64,000 bases of DNA from Leadbetterella sp040829825 (GCF_040829825.1 NZ_JBFOLH010000001.1), one strand, 5' to 3'; positions 1 through 10,117 are shown, numbered from the stretch's first letter. Notes: generated by a model not told the origin, from the letters alone. Numbers and translations: made by a program.

Positions 1-3000
1 TGGTCGCCGGTGAATTGCGACTGCAGGGAAACGGTGCCCGCAGGCCCTGCCGCTACCGTTCAAAACGGCGATGAGATCAAAGTAAACGCCTTTACCATGA
101 AGGTTACCGGCATAGAAAGTTCAAAGGGAGGTAAATATACGGGCACCGGAACCATTGCCATCCCCATTGTCAACAGCAGCCTCGCCCGCCTGCGCGTAAA
201 ATTCCTGGATATGGAGGTGGTGTCGGCAGGCGGTATCAAACAAATGGTGGCCGGTGAAGCAAAGGGCATTACCCGCAGCAACATGAGCCTGTTGCCCACT
301 GCCGATACGCCGGGGGTGAATCCTGCCGCACTCTCTACCAATGACATCAGCAGCATAGACACCTACCTCAGCCAGCAAAAAGACCAGCTGGTTTCCAATC
401 TTAAAAACAGCGCTGCCAGCGCCGGTTTTGAGCTGCCCATAGGCCTGGACAAAGACCCGGTGACCATAGGCATTACCCAGGTTTTCTTTACACCAGCCCA
501 GGCCTGGTTTAATGCCGTAAGTGCGATAGATATCCCTGACGGCAACGCCAAAGCAGCCTTTGAGATGATCGGCGCCTGTATGACACCTGAAAAATTCTGC
601 GGCCAGTTCAAGCTTCGCCTGAAGCAGGATCTTAACCTGCCTTCTCTCGGGATGAAGCTGGTAGAGGGCGATCTCCAGGACAAAGGCACCTACATAGAAT
701 ACGACCGGGAAGGCTTTAAGACCCTGTCGCTGGCCATTGATTACAATTTCCCCGGCGGCATAAAACAGGTTTCTGACGGCAGCAACCTGACCGCCAGGAT
801 GCACGGTAAAACCACCAAGGGCTGGAGCAACTGGATGGCTAAGGTAACCCTCCCTGATTTTTATGTGGAAGGGGTAGAAAGCGTTACCTTCAGCCTGGGC
901 AACAAGGAAATAGAGTATGATCACTCTGATTTTGAAAACCCTGCGGGCCTGCCTGCAGAAATCAGGGTGGGTGATGAAAGCTATACGGCCATCGGCACAA
1001 AAACCTGGCACGGCTTCTACCTCCCTTCATTAACGGTGAAGCTGCCTGAAATTATTAAACGGGGCAATAGCCCGGTGCAGATGGAGGCCAGCAACATCAT
1101 CATTGACAGCCAGGGTTTTACGGGCGCCGTCACGGCCAGCAACATCATCAACTCTATTGACGAAGGGTCACTGGGGGGCTGGTACGCCTCGCTCGATAAA
1201 GTAAGCCTGCTGTTCCTCAGGTCGGGTTTCCGCGAGAGTAGTATGGAAGGAAAAGTGGTTCTCCCGGCATCTGACCGCGCCAAAACGGCCAACCGGCTCG
1301 TGTACACGGCCAAGCTCAACTCTCCTTCCAATGCTCCCATGAGCTATGAATTCAGCATAACGCCCAATAATAACATGAGCTTTGATGCCCTGTTTATGAG
1401 CGTTACACTGTATAACACATCGGCCATTACGGTCCGGCCGAAAGCTGCAGGGTCGCTAACACCGGTAGCCATCGCTAAATTAGACGGCAAATGCTCGGTA
1501 CAGTTTACCAAAGAGAAAAGCAAAGCCGCCAATATGCTCACCTCGGTATTCCTGCCCAACCTTGATTTCCGTGGGCTGGTCTTTAAAACCGAAGAGAAAT
1601 ACGTGGATGTAGACGACTTTACCATGTCTACGGCCCCTCCGGGCGGCGGCGGACTGGGCTACCGGGATGAGGAAGAAGAGCCGGTTTATTTCGCCGGCGG
1701 GCCCAATGCTTATCTTCCTGCCGAACCCTTTTTCGACTCCTCTTCCCAGCCCAAAGTAGCCGGCTTTACCTTCAGCCTGGGAGTAGACCGTGACAACCCG
1801 CTGTCGGTAGAAATGAAAAACGGCAAATGGCAGGTAGGACTCCGGTTTAACGGCAACATGAACTTCATAGAGGAAGTCTGGAAAATGGAAGCCGCGGCCT
1901 CATTTGTACTGTATTCCGAGCTCAAAACCGAGGCCGGAAGAATAAAATGGGACGGGCTGGGCGTAAAAATGGATAAGGTGGAATTTGGAGCCGAAAAAGA
2001 CTTCGGTGCCTTCAAGCTGGCCGGTGCAGTGGGTTATTACAACAAAACCAACGACGAAGGGTTTGTTGGTGTGCTCAATGTGACCGTTGCCGAAGTCTTC
2101 AAAACCCAGTTCCGGGTAAACTTCGGAACGGCCAGGCAGGGTAGCTCTCCTTTCCGGTATTTCGATTTTAACGGCATGGTCGACTTCGGGCAAACGGGCT
2201 TCCCTATAGCCCCGCCGGCTCCCATCTCATTTTACGGTTTCGGAGGTGGTGTCTTTTACAACATGAAAGCACAGGGCATGAATGCCACCGATATCAACGA
2301 CGCCGGAAAACCTGTGGATGCCGGAAAAATCAAAGGGAGCAAAACCTCTGACAGCGGCACCGACTACGATGACAACAACAGTGTGCTGGCCCTGTTAAAT
2401 TATACACCGGGAGGGCTCAAAACCGTTCCATCGAAAGGCATTTTCGGGTTAAGGGCCACCGTGCTGATCGGGCTGACCGCCAGGAACGTACTCGACGGCG
2501 ACGCCACCTTTACCATGCAGTTCAATACCGAAAGCGGTAAGGTTTCGCTCTTCCACCTCAACGCCAATGTACGGGTGCTTACCGACATCAGCAAAGATCT
2601 CGGGCCCGCAAGAGACAACAGCTCTACAGGCATTGGTAAAGTTAATTTCCTGATGGACTTTGAGAAGAAAGAATTTACCGCCAATGCCGAGGCCCAGTTT
2701 GGCATACCCCGCTGGAACAGCGCCGGCCTGCTGTATGCCTACGGCTCTATGGAGCTGTACGTAGGCAACGGGCAATGGTGGTTTTATGCCGGGCAACCCG
2801 AAGGTTACGGGCGTGGTCCGAACGGCCTGGGCCTCCTGAAAAACCCGTTGAAGACGCCTACGGCCAAAGAGAACCGGGAGTTGAGAGAGAAGACAAAATC
2901 AACTTACAACAGCCGTTTTGATCCCTATGTATTTAAAGGTACCACCTATTTTGAGATCGGTACAAAGGTTGACCCCCTACCCGGTATTCCTGACAAGATC

Positions 3001-5481
3001 TGGTCTATCATAGACGGTAGTGATCCCCATGAAATGGGAGCCGAACAGGCAGCCAGTCAGAAATCGAAGATCCGGAAACCGGATAACCCCGGCCGCGGCC
3101 AGTACCGGGAAGGTATGAGCTCGAAGAAATCAGGTATGATTGTAGGCGGTAACACCATTTTTGACACGGGCGAATCTTCTTTCCTGGTATTTTACGGGAG
3201 ATTGTGGTGCATGAACGGCTTTGACATGTCTATTGTCAACGGGGTAGAATGTGAGGGCCGGCAAACCGCCGGCGGACCCAACGGCTGGTATGCTTACGGG
3301 CAGGCTTACATTGGTGCCCAGCTGTATGCCGGCATAAAGCTTGACCTGCTGCTGATCAAAGGAAAATACGAAATCTTCAACGCAGGCGCCGCTGCCATGG
3401 TTCAGGCCGGGTTACCTGACCCCACCTGGGTAAAAGGGATGGCCGGAGCCCGTTTCAGAATTCTCGACGGGCTGGTAAAAGGAAACTTCAGCTTCCAGGT
3501 AAGTGTGGGCGACCAGTGTAAAATACCGGGCGATGCGTTTGGCGGGCTGGAGCTCATTGCTGACGTGTCCCCTGCGGAAGACGGAGAGCTCAAACCCGTA
3601 GATACCGTGCCTTCGGTTACGTTTACCCTGCCTGTGGGCAGAGATCTGGAGCTGGACGACTACACCAATGCCGATGACCGGGGAAATCCTAAAAAGCGCT
3701 TCTTCAGGTTTGACAAAGATTGTTATGACGTTATGCTGAACGGCGAAAAAGTAAATCACCGCTTAAATACCCCCTCCACACCTAACGAGAGAAACTACCT
3801 GTGGTATTACGGCGGATTACAAAACAACAACCTGGTTAAAAATACAGACTACCGGCTGGAAGTAAAAGCGTACCTGAAAGAAGAAGACAGGATGTACGTG
3901 CTGGGGCAGCCGGTGATCACTACCGGGTATAAATTTGTGACCGCTTCAGGCGGACGAACAAACAACAAGGCCAATGCCCATTTCCAGGAAAGAAAGGTAA
4001 CGTTCAGAACCGATGAGGGTTACCCTAAAATCCAGGAAGAATGGTACGATGAAAGTGTGCCTGTGCACGGCCACAAGTCGCTGCCCTACGAAAGCTTCAA
4101 TCGTTTAAATCCCAACCTGGCCATTGCGTTTAACCGCGAAGTCAAGCCTCTTGAAAACATAAAAGGAACCACCGAAAAGACAACCTATGTATTAAGGGTG
4201 TTTAAAAACGGGGTTAAAGTAAAAGACCTGCCCGTTACCTGGGGAAAAACCTCCTACTGGCAGAGCCACGATAAGTCGAACCTGAATGCCGGTAAGCTGG
4301 GTGTACCCCTGGAAGCCAATGCCGAATACGTATGCCTTATTGTAGCGAAAAACCCGGTACAAAGCGCCGGGGGGACTGTAAGTAAAATAGAGACCCAGGG
4401 GCGTCTGGTCAATACCAACGTAGGTTCACTGAGCGCCGAGCTGCGGAACTCCATGAGCGAGATAATGGTAACCAAAACCCTGTCAAAAGGAATGAACCAG
4501 CTGGGAGGAGGTGAATTTATCATCGGCGGCTACCGGTTCAAAACCAGCCAGTACGGTACCCTGCAGAAAAAGCTGGATAACATGCAGGTTATGAATGCCC
4601 GTCTTGACAAAACCGTCTCTTCCGTACAACCCGGCACCTACATGGCCGGCAACGGAAACACTGTTCCCCTGTCACCTCCTAAAAATACGCAGCAGTACGC
4701 GCATTTGACGCTGGAACTGTCTACCAACCGGGATTTAAGCCTTAAAATAGTAGACAGCTGGTTACCTAAAGATGCCCAGGGCAATTATGTTATTGTAACA
4801 GGAACACAGGTCAACTTCCCGGTGACCGCCGAGTATACAGGCGAACGCTTCAGTAAAGCCGCCGCAATGACGGCAGACGGGGCTTCGAGCCTGATGCAGG
4901 ATATAGACGGAACCGTTACATCAGCCGAATGGATGAAGAAGGTGGTCAGCTTCTTATCGACCAAAACGGGCGTTGCAGAAAGCCGCTTCAGGCAGGCAGA
5001 CGGGTTTGTGCTACCCGATTACGGCCCTGAATGCAAAACCACCAGCAATGCTTCCAGCGAGCTGCGGAACCTTACGGCTATTGGCGGCACACACCCGGCT
5101 GACCTGCCGCAGGCCTCCGGCTCGTTGATGATGGGTAACATGATTGTAGGCTCTACCTTAAGCAGCCTGAATATTCCGCCGGCCATGTCGCTGGCATTCG
5201 GAACCGGTTATGTTATTGCAGCCTACACCCACGGCGGCCTGGGCAAAAAGTGCCGCGACTTTGTCAACCTGCCCGTTAGCGATCCTATTCAGTCAATGGT
5301 CAACAAGGTCATCAATTCACGTATCAACCCCAACCCGAACGAATCAAGGGTGATGGGCAACCAGGCAAACGTATTGAACCAGGCATCTACCTGGCAGCAG
5401 GTAAACCAGGCGGTGAACAGCTTCAACCAGGTAAACCGGAATCAAATGAACCAACAGGCAGGCAATGTATTAATGCGATGA
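1..5481 (+). CDS. Giant secreted/surface protein of unknown family, 5' end outside window
   Basis: The frame is open from the first base, so this is the C-terminal part (at least 1,826 residues) of a larger protein; the in-frame GTG at 10 is probably internal. I do not recognise a family. The sequence alternates beta-rich segments with many short aromatic/glycine patches, which suggests a long repetitive beta fold. A low-complexity hinge (PPGGGGLGYRDEEEEP) lies at about residues 541-557, and the last ~55 residues are rich in Asn and Gln. No membrane segment or enzyme motif is visible. Its stop overlaps the next start (ATGA, 5478-5481), so it is translationally coupled to a fibronectin-III protein and probably co-transcribed with a repeat lipoprotein. 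Export is inferred from those neighbours, since the N-terminus is missing. The CDS itself is certain; the function is unknown. Confidence 0.9.
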   Translation, partial: WSPVNCDCRETVPAGPAATVQNGDEIKVNAFTMKVTGIESSKGGKYTGTGTIAIPIVNSSLARLRVKFLDMEVVSAGGIKQMVAGEAKGITRSNMSLLPTADTPGVNPAALSTNDISSIDTYLSQQKDQLVSNLKNSAASAGFELPIGLDKDPVTIGITQVFFTPAQAWFNAVSAIDIPDGNAKAAFEMIGACMTPEKFCGQFKLRLKQDLNLPSLGMKLVEGDLQDKGTYIEYDREGFKTLSLAIDYNFPGGIKQVSDGSNLTARMHGKTTKGWSNWMAKVTLPDFYVEGVESVTFSLGNKEIEYDHSDFENPAGLPAEIRVGDESYTAIGTKTWHGFYLPSLTVKLPEIIKRGNSPVQMEASNIIIDSQGFTGAVTASNIINSIDEGSLGGWYASLDKVSLLFLRSGFRESSMEGKVVLPASDRAKTANRLVYTAKLNSPSNAPMSYEFSITPNNNMSFDALFMSVTLYNTSAITVRPKAAGSLTPVAIAKLDGKCSVQFTKEKSKAANMLTSVFLPNLDFRGLVFKTEEKYVDVDDFTMSTAPPGGGGLGYRDEEEEPVYFAGGPNAYLPAEPFFDSSSQPKVAGFTFSLGVDRDNPLSVEMKNGKWQVGLRFNGNMNFIEEVWKMEAAASFVLYSELKTEAGRIKWDGLGVKMDKVEFGAEKDFGAFKLAGAVGYYNKTNDEGFVGVLNVTVAEVFKTQFRVNFGTARQGSSPFRYFDFNGMVDFGQTGFPIAPPAPISFYGFGGGVFYNMKAQGMNATDINDAGKPVDAGKIKGSKTSDSGTDYDDNNSVLALLNYTPGGLKTVPSKGIFGLRATVLIGLTARNVLDGDATFTMQFNTESGKVSLFHLNANVRVLTDISKDLGPARDNSSTGIGKVNFLMDFEKKEFTANAEAQFGIPRWNSAGLLYAYGSMELYVGNGQWWFYAGQPEGYGRGPNGLGLLKNPLKTPTAKENRELREKTKSTYNSRFDPYVFKGTTYFEIGTKVDPLPGIPDKIWSIIDGSDPHEMGAEQAASQKSKIRKPDNPGRGQYREGMSSKKSGMIVGGNTIFDTGESSFLVFYGRLWCMNGFDMSIVNGVECEGRQTAGGPNGWYAYGQAYIGAQLYAGIKLDLLLIKGKYEIFNAGAAAMVQAGLPDPTWVKGMAGARFRILDGLVKGNFSFQVSVGDQCKIPGDAFGGLELIADVSPAEDGELKPVDTVPSVTFTLPVGRDLELDDYTNADDRGNPKKRFFRFDKDCYDVMLNGEKVNHRLNTPSTPNERNYLWYYGGLQNNNLVKNTDYRLEVKAYLKEEDRMYVLGQPVITTGYKFVTASGGRTNNKANAHFQERKVTFRTDEGYPKIQEEWYDESVPVHGHKSLPYESFNRLNPNLAIAFNREVKPLENIKGTTEKTTYVLRVFKNGVKVKDLPVTWGKTSYWQSHDKSNLNAGKLGVPLEANAEYVCLIVAKNPVQSAGGTVSKIETQGRLVNTNVGSLSAELRNSMSEIMVTKTLSKGMNQLGGGEFIIGGYRFKTSQYGTLQKKLDNMQVMNARLDKTVSSVQPGTYMAGNGNTVPLSPPKNTQQYAHLTLELSTNRDLSLKIVDSWLPKDAQGNYVIVTGTQVNFPVTAEYTGERFSKAAAMTADGASSLMQDIDGTVTSAEWMKKVVSFLSTKTGVAESRFRQADGFVLPDYGPECKTTSNASSELRNLTAIGGTHPADLPQASGSLMMGNMIVGSTLSSLNIPPAMSLAFGTGYVIAAYTHGGLGKKCRDFVNLPVSDPIQSMVNKVINSRINPNPNESRVMGNQANVLNQASTWQQVNQAVNSFNQVNRNQMNQQAGNVLMR

Positions 5482-7517
5482 GAACCATGAAGAAGATACT
5501 TTTTATTTTATGCCTGGCCGGCACGGCCGCTTCGGGACAGGGTATACAGGGGGCCATACTGGGCAAAGGGAAGCCCTACCCTGATAAAATTGCCCTACGG
5601 TGGAACATCAGCAATTACCAGGTGTTTAAGCAGCTCACCCAGGACGGCGTGCTGATTGACCGCATGGTTATAGGCAAAGACAACAAGCCCGAAGGTACCG
5701 GATGGACCCGGATAACACCGCAACCGATAAAAGCCATGGCGCTGAACGACCTCAAAAAACCGCCTTTCAGCAGCGACACGGCCGTGGCCGTTGTAGCAGA
5801 GGGCCTCTATGGCAAAAGTAATTTCTCGGAAGCAACGGGCCTGGTGCAGCAGATCAGGCTGCAGGACATTGACCGCCAGAACCGCCACCTCATGGTCTCC
5901 CTGTACGCATCCATGAGCAAAGAAGCGGCCTTTGCCGCCGGCCTGGGCTACGAAGACCCCCTCCGGCCCGAAATTTCCAAGGGCTATGTGTACAGGCTGT
6001 GCCCGGCCGTGCCTGAGGGGATAACCGGGAAAATCGACACCGGCTTTGTGTACGTTTCCGGCGCTGACCTCAATTACGTACCCCTGCATTTCGGCCTGAA
6101 AACCCGCAGCGGTGAAAATGAGATTATCCTGAACTGGCCGGTGGAAGAAAGCCCCTATACGGGGTATTACATTGAGCGTTCTACCGACAATAAAACGTTT
6201 AAGGTTCTTAACAGCAACATATATTTGCCGAATACCGATCCCGATTCCACCCTTGCCGGGGAGCAATATTACTATTCTGACCCCGTAGACAATTACATCC
6301 GGTATTACTACCGGCTTACGGGGGTAAATGCTTTTGGTGAGAAAGTGATGTTCCCCGATACGGTCAGCGGCATGGCCACCGACCGCACGCCCCCTGAAGT
6401 ACCGCTGCTGAAAATGGTTAAAGACAAGAAAAAAGTTACCTTCAGCTGGAATAAGCCCGCAGACCGTGACCTGAAAGGTTACTTTTTACTAAGCGGGAAA
6501 ACCGTGGAAGCCAATACAGCGCTGGCCGAAAACAAAATGCTGCTGCCCCAAACGGTCACCTATACGCTCACCCTGCCCGATAATTTCCGGGCCGCCTATT
6601 ACCGGCTGATGATCTCCGATACGTCAGGCAATGTAAGCTTCAGCAACCCTGTATATGTATTTGAGCCCAAAACCACCCCGCCGGCCCCGCCCACCGGCCT
6701 GAGAGGCTACATTGACACCACCGGCATGGCCGTGGTTCGCTGGAATTCAGACACCACCGAAGCCCTCAGGGGGTACCGGGTTTTGTTTTCCAATCGCCCT
6801 GATCACGAATACTCGGCCGCATCAGACCTCGTGCCCGACACCACCTACAGCTGGCAGGTAGGCCTCAAAACCCTCACCCGCGAGCTCTACGTGCGCGTAA
6901 CCGCCGTAGACGGCAGCTTTGGCCACTCTCAACCCAGCGAGCCGTTGCTGTTGCTGCGGCCGGATGCCGTACCGCCCGTTAAACCGGTCATACTGAACTA
7001 CGAAAACAATGCTTCCGGGATAAAAATCACCTGGTCTGACCCGGCTGATGATGACTTGGAGAAATTTCTGGTATACCGGCGGATGCCCGGTGCCGATACC
7101 TTATGGAAAGAAATTTACACCACGCCGCGGGGCATATCGTATACCGATAAAGACCTCAGCCCGGCTACGGCTTACGAATACGCCGTACGGGCGGTTGACC
7201 GTTCGGGGCTGTATTCCGAGTACTCGTTCCCGCTTTACCTGAAAACCGCTTCCGGCCGGCCGGGCGATAAGATCCAGCTTACCGGCACCTATGATGCCGC
7301 GCAAAAGAACGTTCAGCTCAAATGGACGGGCAGCCCGGAAAACGTTCAATTCTATATCCTGTACAAAGACAAAGGCGAAGGGCTAAGCCTCTACAAGTCG
7401 CTGAATGCCACTGAAAATACGTTCACCGAAAGCGGTGACCGTGCACCCAAAGGCCTGTATGCCCTGAAGGTAAAATACAAAGACCGGTCCGAATCTCAGC
7501 TCTATATCTGCAATTAA
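5478..7517 (+). CDS. Secreted fibronectin type III domain protein
   Basis: 679 residues starting at an ATG that overlaps the previous stop; a second ATG at 5487 begins a textbook signal peptide (MKKILFILCLAGTAASGQ), so either start is possible. An N-terminal ~200-residue region (with LRWNISNYQVFKQL) is followed by about five fibronectin-III-like modules at roughly 205-300, 305-395, 400-495, 500-590 and 595-679, recognised by the recurring W...Y.I.RS/YRR and Y.Y.V.AVD patterns. There are no catalytic motifs. Such proteins in Bacteroidota are cell-surface or secreted adhesion/scaffold proteins. The tight coupling to the giant protein upstream and a 13-bp gap to the repeat lipoprotein downstream suggest that the three form one surface assembly. 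The partner role is inference. Confidence 0.92.
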   Translation: MRTMKKILFILCLAGTAASGQGIQGAILGKGKPYPDKIALRWNISNYQVFKQLTQDGVLIDRMVIGKDNKPEGTGWTRITPQPIKAMALNDLKKPPFSSDTAVAVVAEGLYGKSNFSEATGLVQQIRLQDIDRQNRHLMVSLYASMSKEAAFAAGLGYEDPLRPEISKGYVYRLCPAVPEGITGKIDTGFVYVSGADLNYVPLHFGLKTRSGENEIILNWPVEESPYTGYYIERSTDNKTFKVLNSNIYLPNTDPDSTLAGEQYYYSDPVDNYIRYYYRLTGVNAFGEKVMFPDTVSGMATDRTPPEVPLLKMVKDKKKVTFSWNKPADRDLKGYFLLSGKTVEANTALAENKMLLPQTVTYTLTLPDNFRAAYYRLMISDTSGNVSFSNPVYVFEPKTTPPAPPTGLRGYIDTTGMAVVRWNSDTTEALRGYRVLFSNRPDHEYSAASDLVPDTTYSWQVGLKTLTRELYVRVTAVDGSFGHSQPSEPLLLLRPDAVPPVKPVILNYENNASGIKITWSDPADDDLEKFLVYRRMPGADTLWKEIYTTPRGISYTDKDLSPATAYEYAVRAVDRSGLYSEYSFPLYLKTASGRPGDKIQLTGTYDAAQKNVQLKWTGSPENVQFYILYKDKGEGLSLYKSLNATENTFTESGDRAPKGLYALKVKYKDRSESQLYICN

Positions 7518-7530
7518 AAACACAAGGCTC

Positions 7531-9486
7531 ATGAAAAATACAACCGTAAAGCTCACCTTTATATCGCTGCTGCTTATGGCAGCCTGCAAAGAAACCGTTG
7601 TTCCGAAACTACCGGTTTTCTCAGAAACCACGGTTTCTAACATCGGCACGTCTACGGCACGTGTAACGGCTACAATTACCGACTCGGGCAGCGGCCAGAT
7701 CACCGAACACGGGTTTGTATTTTCAGAAGACAGTCTGCCCAGGCTGGAAGAAAACAGCATAAAACGGGGAAGCATCAACATCACTACCCCTGTACCCATT
7801 ACTTTCTCCAACGACCTGGGCGGGCTGAAGGTCAGCACCACCTATTTTGTGAGCCCGTACGTGGTGATCAACACCAATACCGTATTCGGTAAGGCGGCCC
7901 GGTTCAAAACATCCAATATTATTCAGCCGGGCGTGACTACCGGTAATGCCGACAATATCACCCATAATGCGGCACGCCTGTCAGGAACCCTGACCTCGGG
8001 CGGCACCTATCCTGTGGCAGAATACGGGCTGGTATGGTCGGAGTCGGCCAATCCTACCACGGCCGTCGCTACAAAATACAGCGTAAAGAACAATGTGACC
8101 TCCTTCCCTGCCTCATTCAATACCAGCGCAGCCAATCTCGCTCCGAATACCACTTACAATTTCAGGGCCTATGTGATCGCCAACGGGGTAACTACCTATG
8201 GCGCCAACATGACCTTCCGCACTTCGGTGGTCAGCCAACCCGCAGTCGTAACCGGCAATGCCACCAATATAACGGTATCTGCCGCCACGCTGGGCGGAGC
8301 CATCAACAGCGCAGGCTCTTACCCGATCACCGAACGGGGCGTGGTATGGGCCACCGGTGCCAACCCGACTACAGCTAACGCCAAAGCCGCTATTTCCGGG
8401 AACGTAACCAGCTTCCCGAATAACTATACGGTCAATGCATCAGGACTAAACCTGAATACCACCTACCATTACCGGGCCTACGTGATTGCCAACGGGGTGA
8501 CCACCTACGGAGAAGACAAAACGTTTAAGACCTCTGACATGGTGCTACCGGGTGTCCGTACCGACGAGTCCAAGCCGTCAGCCAACGAAGCCTATATGGC
8601 GGGTACGCTGACGTCGAAAGGGTCGCACCCGATATCCGAATACGGCCTGTGCTGGTCTACCTCGGCCAATCCCACCACGGGCGGCAGCAAAGAGGCCATT
8701 ACGGGCGATGTCACCACTTTCCCGAAACAATTTTCGGCTACAGCGCGCAATCTCAATGCCGGTACCACCTACCACTACCGGGCCTATGTGGTTATGAACG
8801 GCACTACCGCCTACGGTGAAGACAAGACCTTCACCACCGGTGTAGACCAGCCCCAGCTGGTGACCCGGGCTGCTACCATCCTGGGTATTGCATCGGCCAC
8901 GGTAAATGCTACCATCAACAGCCCGGGCTCTTTCCCTGTTTCTGAAGTGGGTATTGTATGGGGCACCGCCAATAATCCGACCACCGCTAACCACAAGCAG
9001 TCGAAAAGTGCCTCGGGTATCAGCTACCCCCACAATTACTCGTTCAACCTGAGCGGGCTGTCGGAGAACACCACCTACTACTTCAGGGCCTATGCCCTGG
9101 TTAACGGGCAGGTGTATTACGGCAATACGCTTTCCTTCAAAACGCTTACGTTCAAAGCCACAACCGTTACCACTTCTACGGTACGTACAACGGTGCAGAA
9201 CCAGGGCTACCAGGTAAACGGCACCGTAACCGCAGGTACCTACCGCATTGTACGGTACGGGTTCTATCACAACAGCATTCCTGGCAGCAGCTTTGATTTT
9301 CTCCAGTCAAAAGAGATATCGATCAAACCGGGTACACCCTCGGTGGGCACCATCAATTACCATATGATCATTCCGTTTTATCCGTGCGGTACAACCGTGA
9401 AATACCGGGCTTACGCCCTGGATGAAGGCGGGAACTGGGTGTATGGAAACGTGATCCAGTTCACTACCTTAGGCTGTGTCAACTAA
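7531..9486 (+). CDS. Surface lipoprotein with six ~95-residue FN3-like repeats
   Basis: 651 residues. The signal peptide ends in a lipobox (LLLMAAC, Cys19), so the protein is lipidated; placement on the outer membrane is inferred. Six tandem repeats follow at about 30-128, 129-232, 233-330, 331-425, 427-522 and 523-651. Each has the plan V.TG.A..I...A.L.G.I.S.G.YP..E.G.VW......PTT ... NTTYH.RAYV..NGVTTYG...TF.T. Repeats 2-5 are well conserved; the first and last are degenerate (the last carries FYPCGTTVKYRAYALDEGG). The pattern is a Bacteroidota variant of the fibronectin-III/Ig-like fold. Repeats have diverged at DNA level, so recent tandem duplication is unlikely. It is the third gene of the operon starting left of the window and is followed by a strong hairpin terminator. 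Confidence 0.93.
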   Translation: MKNTTVKLTFISLLLMAACKETVVPKLPVFSETTVSNIGTSTARVTATITDSGSGQITEHGFVFSEDSLPRLEENSIKRGSINITTPVPITFSNDLGGLKVSTTYFVSPYVVINTNTVFGKAARFKTSNIIQPGVTTGNADNITHNAARLSGTLTSGGTYPVAEYGLVWSESANPTTAVATKYSVKNNVTSFPASFNTSAANLAPNTTYNFRAYVIANGVTTYGANMTFRTSVVSQPAVVTGNATNITVSAATLGGAINSAGSYPITERGVVWATGANPTTANAKAAISGNVTSFPNNYTVNASGLNLNTTYHYRAYVIANGVTTYGEDKTFKTSDMVLPGVRTDESKPSANEAYMAGTLTSKGSHPISEYGLCWSTSANPTTGGSKEAITGDVTTFPKQFSATARNLNAGTTYHYRAYVVMNGTTAYGEDKTFTTGVDQPQLVTRAATILGIASATVNATINSPGSFPVSEVGIVWGTANNPTTANHKQSKSASGISYPHNYSFNLSGLSENTTYYFRAYALVNGQVYYGNTLSFKTLTFKATTVTTSTVRTTVQNQGYQVNGTVTAGTYRIVRYGFYHNSIPGSSFDFLQSKEISIKPGTPSVGTINYHMIIPFYPCGTTVKYRAYALDEGGNWVYGNVIQFTTLGCVN

Positions 9487-9489
9487 GCT

Positions 9490-9519
9490 CCGGAGGCCGT
9501 GCTTTTGTACGGCCTCCGG
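9490..9519 (+). terminator. Hairpin terminator after repeat lipoprotein
   Basis: Perfect 11-bp stem (CCGGAGGCCGT at 9490-9500 and its complement at 9509-9519) with an 8-nt loop, four bases after the stop codon. The U-tract is poor (CTATAT), but position and stability fit a rho-independent terminator for the three-gene operon. Confidence 0.75.
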
Positions 9520-9554
9520 CTATATGCCCGGTAACAATATACCCTTTTTTGGGT

Positions 9555-9586
9555 ATTGTTTCATGGGAAGAGCCGGGCTACTTTTG
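9555..9586 (+). promoter_or_regulatory. Bacteroidota-type promoter for single-repeat lipoprotein
   Basis: ATTG at 9555-9558, a 20-bp spacer, then TACTTTTG at 9579-9586, which matches the TAnnTTTG -7 consensus. It lies 33 bp before the start at 9619 and after the terminator, so the small lipoprotein is likely transcribed independently. Confidence 0.6.
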
Positions 9587-9618
9587 CTTAACAGACAGAG
9601 AAACTAATAAAAATCAAT

Positions 9619-9999
9619 ATGAAATACGCATTCAAACAACTCGTATTTATCCTGCTTCTGATCCCGTTTTCCTGTAAAGATAAAACGGTAGATCCCGAAG
9701 CTCCGGCAGTGGTCACCGGTGATATGTTCTCCATATCGGGCCGGGGAACGGTCATCACAGGCACCGTTACTTCCGAAGGCGGGTACAAGCTTTCTGAAAT
9801 CGGGGTGGTTTACGGTACTTCTTCCGCTCCTACCATTGAAGACGTAAAAGAAGCAATAGATATGACAGAGGTGAGCGACTATCCGCATGAATATGCGGTT
9901 ACCATCCGGGGCGGCCTGCCATCGGGTACGGTATACTACAGGGCCTATGTAATGGCCAACGGGAAACCCTTTTACGGCGAAACCAAACGCAAGGGGTAA
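9619..9999 (+). CDS. Small lipoprotein with a single repeat unit
   Basis: 126 residues. The signal peptide ends at a lipobox-like sequence (LLIPFSCKDK), followed by one copy of the same ~95-residue module that is repeated six times in the upstream lipoprotein (VVTGDMFSISGRGTVITGTV, then LSEIGVVYG and YYRAYVMANGKPFYG). It ends abruptly in a basic tail (ETKRKG) without the usual TF.T strand, so the last strand of the module is missing or supplied by a partner. It has its own promoter and sits between two hairpins. It could be a decoy, an assembly cap or simply a decayed paralogue; the sequence does not decide. Confidence 0.88.
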   Translation: MKYAFKQLVFILLLIPFSCKDKTVDPEAPAVVTGDMFSISGRGTVITGTVTSEGGYKLSEIGVVYGTSSAPTIEDVKEAIDMTEVSDYPHEYAVTIRGGLPSGTVYYRAYVMANGKPFYGETKRKG

Positions 10000-10076
10000 T
10001 TTCCCGCAGATAAAAATTGTAAGGTTAAATAAGGGTAAAATAATCTCTGATGGGGGTGTTCCTCAGAAAGAGCTTC

Positions 10077-10109
10077 AGGGGTACTGAGAAGATTCTTCCC
10101 GGTACCCCT
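10077..10109. terminator. Hairpin between convergent genes
   Basis: AGGGGTAC (10077-10084) pairs with GTACCCCT (10102-10109), and the 17-nt loop contains a smaller GAAGA/TCTTC stem. It sits between a plus-strand lipoprotein gene and the minus-strand receptor gene and could terminate both. Confidence 0.55.
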
Positions 10110-10117
10110 ACACAATT

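Noticed and set aside
121..1011. Long open frames on the strand opposite the giant protein and other genes (e.g. 42486-43799, 54206-55195, 52130-52849)
   Set aside because: They lie antisense to strongly supported genes, have arginine/histidine-rich shadow composition and no family motifs or start signals.
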